A DNA stretch of 64,000 nt from an uncultured Eubacteriales bacterium (GTDB lineage: Bacteria > Bacillota > Clostridia > Peptostreptococcales > Anaerovoracaceae), in NCBI GenBank assembly GCA_900315125.1, contig OMXT01000008.1, positions 27,090 through 91,089 on the forward strand. Direction: 5' to 3'. The notes below the pieces were generated by a model. The model saw only the letters and a list, made by a program, of their open reading frames with translations. It searched no databases and was not told where the DNA came from. Within the stretch, counting starts at the first letter, position 1. Each line of letters begins with the position of its first letter. This document shows positions 9,076-16,850 of this stretch, piece after piece. The translations under genes and the position numbers were made by a program.

Positions 9076-9954
9076 ATGCAAAGAAACACAATGGCTTATA
9101 AGTCCAGGCAATTCCTGACCTTCGCTGGTCCGGCGCTGATCCTGTTCTGCATGGTCATCATCATCCCGTTTATCTACGGACTGTACCTGACCTTCACCAG
9201 CTGGGACGGCGTATCCGCGGACAAGCCTTTCGTCGGATTTGCCAACTATGTATCCGCTTTCAAGGATGCCTATTTCTGGTCATCGATCATAAGGACACTG
9301 ATCTACTCCGCCATCGCGGTGGTGCTGGTCAATGTGGTAGCCTTTTTCCTGGCTTATCTGGTGACTAGTGGAGTCAAAGGACAGAATTTCTTCCGGGCTG
9401 GATTCTTCATTCCGAATCTGATCGGCGGAATCGTACTGGGATATGTTTGGAAATTCGTCTTCAACCGTGCCTTTGTTGCCATCGGAGCAGCTTTCACATC
9501 GGGAACCGTTCCCTCTCTGCTGTCATCCACGGGCGGAGCAATGTTCTGCCTGATCCTGGTATCCGTATGGCAGTACGCGGGATATATGATGCTGATCTAT
9601 GTCGCGGGATTTATGAGCGTGTCGGATTCCCTGAAGGAAGCGGCTATGATCGACGGCTGTACGCCTTCGCAGGTCATGAAGAACGTGACCATTCCGCTGA
9701 TGCGGACATCCTTTGTAACCTGCATATTCCTGAGCATCACCAGATGCTTCGTTGTCTACGACGTGAACCTGTCGCTGACCAAGGGCGAACCGTTCAATTC
9801 TTCCGTACTGGCTGCCATGCACGTATATAACAAAGCCTTTGTCTACAAGGACTACGGCACAGGACAGGCGGAAGCGCTCATCCTTTTCGTGATCTGCGCG
9901 ATCATCGGAATCGCTCAGGTTTACATTGGTAAGAAAGGAGAGGTGGAAGCATAA
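9076..9954 (+). CDS. Sugar ABC transporter permease, MalF/UgpA type
   Basis: 292 residues with six predicted membrane helices, beginning with a hydrophobic helix after MAYKSRQFLTFAGPALILF. The cytoplasmic loop EAAMIDGCTPSQVMKNVTIP (about residues 190-210) is the EAA motif that docks on the ATPase. It forms a heterodimeric channel with the following permease. An AGGAGGTG site precedes the ATG, 15 nt after the lipoprotein stop; its stop overlaps the next start by one base, indicating translational coupling. Confidence 0.92.
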   Translation: MQRNTMAYKSRQFLTFAGPALILFCMVIIIPFIYGLYLTFTSWDGVSADKPFVGFANYVSAFKDAYFWSSIIRTLIYSAIAVVLVNVVAFFLAYLVTSGVKGQNFFRAGFFIPNLIGGIVLGYVWKFVFNRAFVAIGAAFTSGTVPSLLSSTGGAMFCLILVSVWQYAGYMMLIYVAGFMSVSDSLKEAAMIDGCTPSQVMKNVTIPLMRTSFVTCIFLSITRCFVVYDVNLSLTKGEPFNSSVLAAMHVYNKAFVYKDYGTGQAEALILFVICAIIGIAQVYIGKKGEVEA

Positions 9955-10817
9955 TGAATATGAATGATAAAGCTGCCCGCGCGAAGCAGAGTCGGCACAT
10001 TCTCAGCATCATTGTACTGATCGTGCTGTTCATTCTCTTTATCGCGCCGTTTATCCTGGTCCTGATCAATGTGTTCAAGACCAAGGCGGATATCAATATG
10101 GCTCCGCTGGCGCTGATCGGTGCACACGGGTTTACCCTGAAGAACTTCCCGGAAGCCATGGCTAAAATGGACTTCTGGAGGGTATTCGGAAACTCCTTCT
10201 TTATTACGACGCTGGCGACGATTCTGACGATCCTGGTATCTGCTATGGCCTCCTTCGTCATTGTCCGAAACGGCAAGTGGAAGGCCTGTTCCATCCTGTT
10301 CGCGCTGATGGTGGCGTCCATGGTCATCCCCTTCCAGGTGCTGATGGTACCGCTGGTATCGGTATATGGAGGTATCTTCGGAATACTGAACAGCCGCATC
10401 ACACTGATACTGATGCATACGGGATTCTCGCTGTCCATGGCTACCTTTATGTTCCATGGGGCGATCCATTCCAATATTCCCCTGGAGCTTGAGGAAGCAG
10501 CTCTGATCGACGGCTGCAGCAGGTGGCAGACATTCTGGAAGATCGTATTCCCGCTGCTCAAGCCGACGGTGGCTACGGTGGCGATCATAGACGCCATGGC
10601 CTTCTGGAACGACTACCTCCTGCCCAGCCTTGTGCTGACGGATAAGAACCTGTACACGATACCTATCGCCACGCAGGCATTCTACGGAACATATTCCACA
10701 GACATCGGACTGGTCATGGCGGCTCTGCTGCTGGCCATGCTGCCGATCCTGATCCTGTATCTCTTCCTGCAGAAGTACATCGTTGCGGGTGTTACAGCAG
10801 GAGCAGTCAAGGGTTAA
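9954..10817 (+). CDS. Sugar ABC transporter permease, MalG/UgpE type
   Basis: 287 residues, six predicted membrane helices, with the EAA loop EEAALIDGCSRWQTFWKIVFP (about residues 180-200). It pairs with the preceding MalF-type permease; the one-base TAATG overlap suggests coupled translation at equal stoichiometry. The N-terminus is short and cytoplasmic (MNMNDKAARAKQ), as usual for the MalG side. Followed after 21 nt by a YesL-like membrane protein gene, a common arrangement in Bacillota oligosaccharide loci. Confidence 0.92.
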   Translation: MNMNDKAARAKQSRHILSIIVLIVLFILFIAPFILVLINVFKTKADINMAPLALIGAHGFTLKNFPEAMAKMDFWRVFGNSFFITTLATILTILVSAMASFVIVRNGKWKACSILFALMVASMVIPFQVLMVPLVSVYGGIFGILNSRITLILMHTGFSLSMATFMFHGAIHSNIPLELEEAALIDGCSRWQTFWKIVFPLLKPTVATVAIIDAMAFWNDYLLPSLVLTDKNLYTIPIATQAFYGTYSTDIGLVMAALLLAMLPILILYLFLQKYIVAGVTAGAVKG

Positions 10818-10838
10818 TGAGGAGACAGCGATAAGCTT

Positions 10839-11462
10839 ATGGATCGTTTTTTCGACGCGAACAACCCACTGATGCGATTTCTGGCAAGACTGGTGGATCT
10901 GGTCATACTGAACGTGCTGACCGTTGTCTTTGCCCTTCCCCTGATTACGGCAGGGGCATCCTTTACGGCTATGAACTATGTTATTCTGCATTATGTGAGA
11001 GAGGATGAGACCTATACCTTCCGCATGTTCTGGAAATCCTTCCGGGAGAACCTGAAGCCCGGCATAGCGGTCGGCCTGATCTATATGGGAGCGGCAGCCG
11101 TAACGGCTCTGGATCTGTGGATCCTCAGGGGCCTCGGAAGCAGGACGGCCACGGCGCTGATGATCATCATAACGGTAGCCGCCTGCCTGATTCTGGTCAC
11201 GGCAGTATACAGTTTCGCCCTTCTATCCAGATATGAGAACACGGTTGCCGGTACCCTGGCCAACGCAGTACGGCTGACACTGGGGAATCTCCCCCGGTCA
11301 CTGGTCATGCTGCTGATCTGGGCCGGCTGGCTGGCGCTGCTCTATCTGACCAGAAGGGGACCTGTGCTGGCAGTGACTTTCGGTCTTTCTCTGCCGGGAT
11401 TTCTGTGCGGTTTCGCTTACGATAAGATTTTCCGAAGATTGGAGGAGAAGAGCAGTGACTGA
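10839..11462 (+). CDS. YesL-like (DUF624) membrane protein
   Basis: 207 residues with about five hydrophobic segments and the family-typical N-terminus (MDRFFDANNPLMRFLARLVDLVILNVL). YesL/DUF624 proteins often accompany ABC transporters for complex sugars in Bacillota; their molecular role is not established. The gene sits between the permeases and the GH32 gene and overlaps the latter by 8 nt, so it belongs to the transport operon. No catalytic motif is visible. Confidence 0.8.
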   Translation: MDRFFDANNPLMRFLARLVDLVILNVLTVVFALPLITAGASFTAMNYVILHYVREDETYTFRMFWKSFRENLKPGIAVGLIYMGAAAVTALDLWILRGLGSRTATALMIIITVAACLILVTAVYSFALLSRYENTVAGTLANAVRLTLGNLPRSLVMLLIWAGWLALLYLTRRGPVLAVTFGLSLPGFLCGFAYDKIFRRLEEKSSD

Positions 11463-12948
11463 CATGCTGAAAAAGGCAAGAGAATTTGAAGAGGCCCAGG
11501 AAAAACTGGTTCCTCAGGAGCTGAGGCCGGTACTCCATTTTTCTCCGAGAATCGGATGGCTGAACGATCCCAACGGCTTTTCCTATTACAGGGGACAGTA
11601 TCATCTGTTCTATCAGTATTATCCGTATGACTCGCACTGGGGCCCCATGCACTGGGGACACGCAGTGAGCCGTGACCTGATCAGCTGGACGTACCTGCCC
11701 TGCGCTCTTGCGCCGGAGGGGGAAGGCAGCGGAGGCTGCTTCTCCGGATCGGCAGTTCCCTATGGAGACGGCAGGCAGCTGCTCATGTATACTCAGGCGG
11801 AATTCGACCCTGCGGTGAGGAACCGGCATACGAACCAGACCCAGGGAGTTGCTCTGGGCGACGGACTGAATTATGTCAAATATGACGGAAATCCGGTGCT
11901 GACTTCAGAGGACGTGCCCGGGGGCAATGACCCCCATCAGTTCCGGGATCCCTGGCTCTGGAAGAACAGGGACGGGGAGTTTCGGGTACTGACCACCGGT
12001 TATGATCCTGCGGATGAGTACGCCAGACTACTGCTATTCGGCAGCGAGGACGGTCTTCACTGGCGCTTTCGCAAAGTATTTCTGCAGAATCGCGGAAAAG
12101 TGGGAAGACTGTGGGAATGCCCCAGCTTCTTTCCCCTCGGAGACCGCTGGGCCCTGATCGCCAGCGCCATGTTCATGCAGCCGAAAGGAGAGCTGTCTCC
12201 GGGGAACGGGGCTTTTGGTCTTGTGGGAACCTATGAGGAAGAAATGGAGAGTTTCCGTCCGGAGTCGATTCAGGCGGTGGACGGAGGGATTGATTTTTAC
12301 GCTGCTCAGGTACTGAAGACCGCGGACGGGCGGACCGTCATGATCGCCTGGATGATGAATCAGGAGATTTCGGATATCCGAAGCGAAGAGCTGCCCATCC
12401 ACGGTCAGATGATCATACCAAGGGAACTCAGTCTCCGGGACGGAAGGATCTGTCAGAGGCCGGTCAGGGAACTGGATCTGTGCCGGCAGAACCGGGTTCA
12501 GCATCAGGGAGTAGAGCTTTCTGAGGCAGGAATCAGACTGCCGGGCATCCGGGGCAGGATCCTGGATCTGGAGCTGTGCATCCATTCACAGGACGCGGAG
12601 GAAATCAGTATCCGTTTCGCAGAAGATTCCCGCTTCTATACCGAGTGCGCTGTGCTGCCCAGGAAAGGAAGGATCCGGGTTGACCGGAGCCGCAGCGGCA
12701 CCAGGAACGCGGCGCTGCTGTGCAGAGAAGCCGATCTGATCCATACAGGCAGGGAAATCAGACTCAGAATCGTACTGGATCGCTGGAGCGCGGAGATCTT
12801 CATCAATGACGGAGAACAGGTCATGACGCTGACATTCCATACGGAACTTACGGCGCAGGACATCAGTTTCCGGGCCCGGGGACAGGCAAAGATAGATGTT
12901 ACCGGATATACGCTTGATCCGACCAGGATCAGAGAAACGAAAGAATAA
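11455..12948 (+). CDS. GH32 beta-fructosidase (sucrose/sucrose-6-phosphate hydrolase)
   Basis: 497 residues, GH32 fold: five-bladed propeller then beta-sandwich. The nucleophile motif WLNDPNGF lies at about residues 36-43, the transition-state stabiliser FRDP near residue 164 and the acid/base WECPSFF near residue 221. Cytoplasmic (no signal peptide), so it splits imported sucrose or short fructosides into glucose and fructose. The start is GTG at 11455, supported by GGAGG nine bases upstream; ATG at 11464 is the alternative but is too far from that site. It overlaps the preceding YesL-like gene. The transporter is ABC rather than PTS, so sucrose rather than sucrose-6-phosphate is the likely substrate (inference). 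Confidence 0.92.
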   Translation: MTDMLKKAREFEEAQEKLVPQELRPVLHFSPRIGWLNDPNGFSYYRGQYHLFYQYYPYDSHWGPMHWGHAVSRDLISWTYLPCALAPEGEGSGGCFSGSAVPYGDGRQLLMYTQAEFDPAVRNRHTNQTQGVALGDGLNYVKYDGNPVLTSEDVPGGNDPHQFRDPWLWKNRDGEFRVLTTGYDPADEYARLLLFGSEDGLHWRFRKVFLQNRGKVGRLWECPSFFPLGDRWALIASAMFMQPKGELSPGNGAFGLVGTYEEEMESFRPESIQAVDGGIDFYAAQVLKTADGRTVMIAWMMNQEISDIRSEELPIHGQMIIPRELSLRDGRICQRPVRELDLCRQNRVQHQGVELSEAGIRLPGIRGRILDLELCIHSQDAEEISIRFAEDSRFYTECAVLPRKGRIRVDRSRSGTRNAALLCREADLIHTGREIRLRIVLDRWSAEIFINDGEQVMTLTFHTELTAQDISFRARGQAKIDVTGYTLDPTRIRETKE

Positions 12949-12959
12949 GGGAGAAAAAA

Positions 12960-14078
12960 ATGGCGAATTTATCACTGAAAGGAATTCAGAAGATTTATCC
13001 GAACGGATATCATGCCGTAACGGATTTTAATCTTGAAGTAGAAGATAAAGAATTTATTATTTTCGTAGGCCCTTCCGGCTGCGGAAAATCAACGACGCTG
13101 CGTATGATCGCCGGTCTGGAGGACATCAGCGAAGGCGAGTTTCGCATAGACGGCGTTCTGATGAACGACGTGGAGCCCAAGGACAGAGATATAGCCATGG
13201 TATTCCAGAGCTATGCCCTCTATCCTCACATGACGGTCTATGACAACATGGCATTTGCTCTGAAGCTGAGAAAGGTTCCTGCTGACGAGATCGACCGCAA
13301 GGTGAGAGAAGCTGCAAAGATCCTGGATCTGGAGAAGCTCCTGGACCGCAAGCCCAAGGCTTTGTCCGGCGGCCAGCGCCAGCGTGTAGCCATGGGACGG
13401 GCCATCGTAAGAAAGCCTAAGGTATTCCTCATGGATGAGCCTCTGTCCAACCTGGACGCCAAGCTCAGAGTGCAGATGCGTACCGAGATCTCCAAGCTTC
13501 ACAAAAAGCTCGGGACGACGATCATCTACGTGACCCACGACCAGACCGAGGCGATGACGCTGGGAACCAGGATCGTGGTCATGAAGGACGGAATCGTGCA
13601 GCAGATCAACACGCCGGATCATCTGTACAACAAACCCTGCAACCTGTTTGTCGCCGGCTTTATCGGCTCCCCGCAGATGAATTTCCTGGACGTACAGGTC
13701 AGGATCGACGGGGAGGACGCTTATCTGCAGCTGGGCAGCAGCAGTCTGAAGGTGCCCGCAGACAGAGTGGCGGCCCTGAAGGACGGAGGCTATGACGGTA
13801 AGACGGTCATCATGGGCATCCGGCCGGAAAATATCTCTGACAACAAGGAATTCCTGCAGCAGCATCCGGACAGTCAGATCCACAGCAAGATCAATGTCAG
13901 AGAGCTGCTGGGCGCTGAGGTCTTCCTGTATTTCGATGTGGAGGGAACGCAGGTCACCGCCAGAGTGGCGCCGGACACAACACTGACGTCAGGCTCTGAC
14001 GCGACATTTGCTCTGGACATGTCGAAAATCCATCTCTTCGACAAGGATACAGAGAAAAATATTCTTTACGCGGAGTAG
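12960..14078 (+). CDS. msmK: Sugar ABC transporter ATPase, MsmK/UgpC/MalK type
   Basis: 372 residues. Walker A GPSGCGKST (about residues 38-46), Q-loop, signature LSGGQRQR (about 135-142), Walker B VFLMDEPLSNLDA, switch His in YVTHDQ, then a C-terminal regulatory TOBE/OB region. This is the class of ATPase that energises MalFG-type permeases and can serve several transporters. GGGAG precedes the ATG, 11 nt after the GH32 stop. It completes the transporter encoded just upstream; a hairpin after the stop may reduce read-through into the next gene. Confidence 0.93.
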   Translation: MANLSLKGIQKIYPNGYHAVTDFNLEVEDKEFIIFVGPSGCGKSTTLRMIAGLEDISEGEFRIDGVLMNDVEPKDRDIAMVFQSYALYPHMTVYDNMAFALKLRKVPADEIDRKVREAAKILDLEKLLDRKPKALSGGQRQRVAMGRAIVRKPKVFLMDEPLSNLDAKLRVQMRTEISKLHKKLGTTIIYVTHDQTEAMTLGTRIVVMKDGIVQQINTPDHLYNKPCNLFVAGFIGSPQMNFLDVQVRIDGEDAYLQLGSSSLKVPADRVAALKDGGYDGKTVIMGIRPENISDNKEFLQQHPDSQIHSKINVRELLGAEVFLYFDVEGTQVTARVAPDTTLTSGSDATFALDMSKIHLFDKDTEKNILYAE

Positions 14079-14110
14079 AAGATCATCGCTGCTTTCACGG
14101 AAAGCCAGGC

Positions 14111-14140
14111 AGAGCGGCTGGGAGCATTCCCGGCCGCTCT
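14111..14140 (+). terminator. Hairpin between the ABC ATPase gene and the ParB-like/BMP gene
   Basis: Near-perfect stem: AGAGCGGC-t-GGGA / TCCC-g-GCCGCTCT with a 4-nt loop. Only a short pyrimidine-rich tail follows, so partial termination or mRNA stabilisation is more likely than full termination. Confidence 0.55.
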
Positions 14141-14164
14141 CTTTACAAACGAGAGGAATACCAT

Positions 14165-16111
14165 ATGACGGATGCATATTACAGAGACGCCCGCAGGCGG
14201 GGACTCCGGGCGGTCAGAGAAGCAGCAGCAGAGGGAAGAGCGGAGAGCCTCCCGGTTCTTGAAGCGATCCTGACGCAGGATCAGCTGCGGTCCGGGAAAT
14301 TCACGGGAGAGGAACAGCTGCCCCTGGAGCTGATCGTCGGAACCATGAGCGGCAGCCGGGTGCAGGCGTTTGGCCCGGATTTCATGCCGCTGCTGGAGGA
14401 GAACTCGGAATTCGCTGAAAAATGGAGCAGCATCTGCCAGGCACATCTGAAGGAGGGAATCCGGGATCCCATCCAGGTCTGCGAATACATGAACCGTTTC
14501 TACGTAACAGAAGGAAACAAGAGGGTCAGCGTTCTAAAATACTTCGGAGCGGAAAGCGTCGCTGCCCGGGTGACCAGAATTCTTCCGGAAGACGACGGTT
14601 CAGAGAAGTACCGGCGTTATATGGCTTTCCTGGATTTTTACCGGGCCAGCGGATTAAGGATCATGGAGTTCACTGATCCGGACTCCTACTATCAGGTTCT
14701 GAGGGAGCTGGGGAAGGCGGAGGGGCAGGCGGAAGGCGAGTGCTGGAGTCAGGATTTCCGCCGAGATATTGATTCGCTCTTTTATTATTTTCGCAGGGCT
14801 TTTGATTCTCTTGGAGGGGGAGAACTGAACATGACCGCAGGAGACGTCCTGCTGGCCTACTGCAAGATCGTTCCGCCAGACAAGCTGTGGACCATGTCTC
14901 CCGGTCAGATCAGGGATTCTCTGGCAGGTGTCTGGGAAGATATCGTAGTGAGTCAGTCTGAAAACGCCGTCGATGTGAAACTGGAGCCTTCGGAGAAGAA
15001 GGAGACATTCATAGAAAAGATTCTTCCTGCAAGGAAGCTGACATTCATCAAAGCAGGCTTTGTACACGATAGCTCCCCCCGGGATCTGGGCTGGACCTAT
15101 TCTCACGAGAGGGGGCGGGAGCAGGTGCAGCGGATCCTGGGAGACGCTGTGGAGACGGTCTCCTATTTCCGGGCGCTGGATGACGACCCGCTGGCGGTGA
15201 TCGAGCAGGCCATCGCAGATGGATGCCAGGTGATCTTCACTACGTCCGCCCGACTGTACCCGGCAAGTCTGACAGCCACGGCAGCCCATCCGGAAGTGAC
15301 CATATTCAACTGTTCTCTGAACAAGTCTCACCGCTATGTCAGAACCTATTACGCGCGGATCTATGAGGTCAAGTTCATAGCGGGAGCTATAGCCGGCGCC
15401 ATGTCCGGCGGCGAGCCGGTGGGATATATCTGTAATTATCCCATCTGGGGTCAGTTCGCGGGAATCAATGCCTTCGCGCTGGGGGTGCAGATGACCAATC
15501 CATATACTCAGGTCTATCTGGACTGGGTAAGCGTAGGCGGAGCGGATGCGGCCATGGAGAGGCTGACGGACAGAGGAATACACATCATCTCTGCCCGGGA
15601 TGATGTGGGAGGTGATCTGGACGGAAGCGGCGGCCGGCGGGGCATCCGGGGTCTGGTGCGCATGGCTGATGATTCCGCCCGGGTCCTGGCTCAGCCTCTG
15701 TGGAAGTGGGGGCGTTATTACGCGCTGATACTCAGACAGATCATGGACCGTACCCTGCAGGAGGAGTATAAGAAGAGCGGCAAAGCCCTGAACTATTATT
15801 TCGGTCTGTCTGCCGGAGCAGTGGGCCTCCGCTATGGTTCGGACCTGCCGCCGGGTGTCATCCGGCTGGCGGATATTCTCAAGGACGGCATGCGGAGAGA
15901 ATCCCTGCATCCCTTCCGGGGTCCCATCACGGCACAGAGCGGCTATCGGATCGCGGGGCAGCGCGATGTACTGAGTCCGGATCAGATCCTTAACATGGAC
16001 TGGCTCAATGAGAATGTGGTGGGAATGGTGCCGGAGTACGAACAAATGAATGAGATCGGCCGCTCTACCGTAAGCATTGCGGGGATAAACCCCTTCCGAA
16101 AGGATGTGTGA
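14165..16111 (+). CDS. Cytoplasmic ParB-like / BMP-family fusion protein
   Basis: 648 residues with no signal peptide. Residues about 30-135 resemble a ParB/sulfiredoxin-like nucleotide-binding domain (GIRDPIQVCEYMNRFYVTEGNKR, a ParB box-like segment). Residues about 290-620 resemble the periplasmic BMP/Med domain that normally binds nucleosides outside the cell (KAGFVHDSS, CQVIFTTSA, FIAGAIAG, GYICNYP). Such a receptor-like domain without an export signal implies an intracellular sensor, as proposed for Med-type proteins. It lies downstream of the sugar transporter ATPase and 3 nt before the phosphoesterase gene, so it is probably co-expressed with them. Function unknown; ligand sensing linked to sugar import is inference. 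Confidence 0.75.
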   Translation: MTDAYYRDARRRGLRAVREAAAEGRAESLPVLEAILTQDQLRSGKFTGEEQLPLELIVGTMSGSRVQAFGPDFMPLLEENSEFAEKWSSICQAHLKEGIRDPIQVCEYMNRFYVTEGNKRVSVLKYFGAESVAARVTRILPEDDGSEKYRRYMAFLDFYRASGLRIMEFTDPDSYYQVLRELGKAEGQAEGECWSQDFRRDIDSLFYYFRRAFDSLGGGELNMTAGDVLLAYCKIVPPDKLWTMSPGQIRDSLAGVWEDIVVSQSENAVDVKLEPSEKKETFIEKILPARKLTFIKAGFVHDSSPRDLGWTYSHERGREQVQRILGDAVETVSYFRALDDDPLAVIEQAIADGCQVIFTTSARLYPASLTATAAHPEVTIFNCSLNKSHRYVRTYYARIYEVKFIAGAIAGAMSGGEPVGYICNYPIWGQFAGINAFALGVQMTNPYTQVYLDWVSVGGADAAMERLTDRGIHIISARDDVGGDLDGSGGRRGIRGLVRMADDSARVLAQPLWKWGRYYALILRQIMDRTLQEEYKKSGKALNYYFGLSAGAVGLRYGSDLPPGVIRLADILKDGMRRESLHPFRGPITAQSGYRIAGQRDVLSPDQILNMDWLNENVVGMVPEYEQMNEIGRSTVSIAGINPFRKDV

Positions 16112-16114
16112 GCC

Positions 16115-16819
16115 ATGCTCCCGGAGGAAGAAGTGAGGCTGCATGCTCCCGGCTCGCATGCTCCCGTGCCGGACGATGCTCCGGGAAGAAAAAAGGAACT
16201 CTGCGTTCTGGCAGTGTCCGATGAAGAATCTCCTTATCTTTACGATCATTATATCCCCGGAATGCTTGCAGACTGCGACCTGATCCTAGCATGCGGCGAT
16301 CTGCGCCGGGGATACCTGGAGTTTCTGGCGACCATGGCAAACTGTCCTGTCTTCTACGTCCGTGGCAATCACGATGATCTATTGAACGAGGAACCGCCCC
16401 TGGGCTGCGTCTGCATCGACGGCAGGCTAATAACATATCAGGGTCTGCGCATCCTGGGACTGGGCGGATCCTTCCGCTACCGGGAGGGCAGGAACATGTA
16501 TACAGAAAAAGAAATGGGCCGCCGCCTGCGCAGGCTGAAGCCCATGATCTGGAAGGCAGGCGGGGTGGATATTCTTGTCACTCACGCGCCTGCCCGGCAT
16601 ATAAATGACGGTGAATCCCTGAGTCACAGAGGCTTTCAGACATTCCGGCGGATACTGGACCGGTATCATCCTGCGTATTTCGTCCACGGGCACATACACA
16701 GGAATTACGGAATCCGCATTCCACGGATCAGCCAGGCAGGGACCACTGCGGTGATCAATGCCTGCGGGTACTGTGTATTCATGGTGCCCGTGGAGGAAGG
16801 ACAGAAGCGCTTCCGCTGA
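16115..16819 (+). CDS. Metallophosphoesterase-family protein
   Basis: 234 residues of the calcineurin-like phosphoesterase superfamily: CGDL, RGNHDD (about residues 85-90), VTHAP and VHGHIH (about 190-195) supply most metal ligands. The usual first motif D-x-H is replaced by VSDEES (Asp present, His absent), so one metal site may be altered. The N-terminal 25 residues are Pro/Gly-rich and may not be part of the fold; a later start cannot be excluded because the ribosome site (AAAGG) is distant. It follows the ParB-like/BMP gene by 3 nt and so likely shares its mRNA. Substrate unknown. Confidence 0.78.
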   Translation: MLPEEEVRLHAPGSHAPVPDDAPGRKKELCVLAVSDEESPYLYDHYIPGMLADCDLILACGDLRRGYLEFLATMANCPVFYVRGNHDDLLNEEPPLGCVCIDGRLITYQGLRILGLGGSFRYREGRNMYTEKEMGRRLRRLKPMIWKAGGVDILVTHAPARHINDGESLSHRGFQTFRRILDRYHPAYFVHGHIHRNYGIRIPRISQAGTTAVINACGYCVFMVPVEEGQKRFR

Positions 16820-16843
16820 AACAAAGTCCTGACTGGCTTTGTT
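16820..16843. terminator. Convergent-gene hairpin built from the short dispersed repeat
   Basis: AACAAAG - 10 nt - CTTTGTT inverted repeat one base after the phosphoesterase stop and 8 nt from the amylosucrase stop. Its sequence belongs to the GGAACAAAGCCCTGACC repeat group found elsewhere in the window. No U-run, so terminator function is tentative. Confidence 0.45.
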
Positions 16844-16850
16844 CCCGGAT

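Noticed and set aside
14654-16249. 531-codon open frame on the minus strand
   Set aside because: Antisense to the ParB-like/BMP gene, with His/Arg-rich composition typical of shadows.
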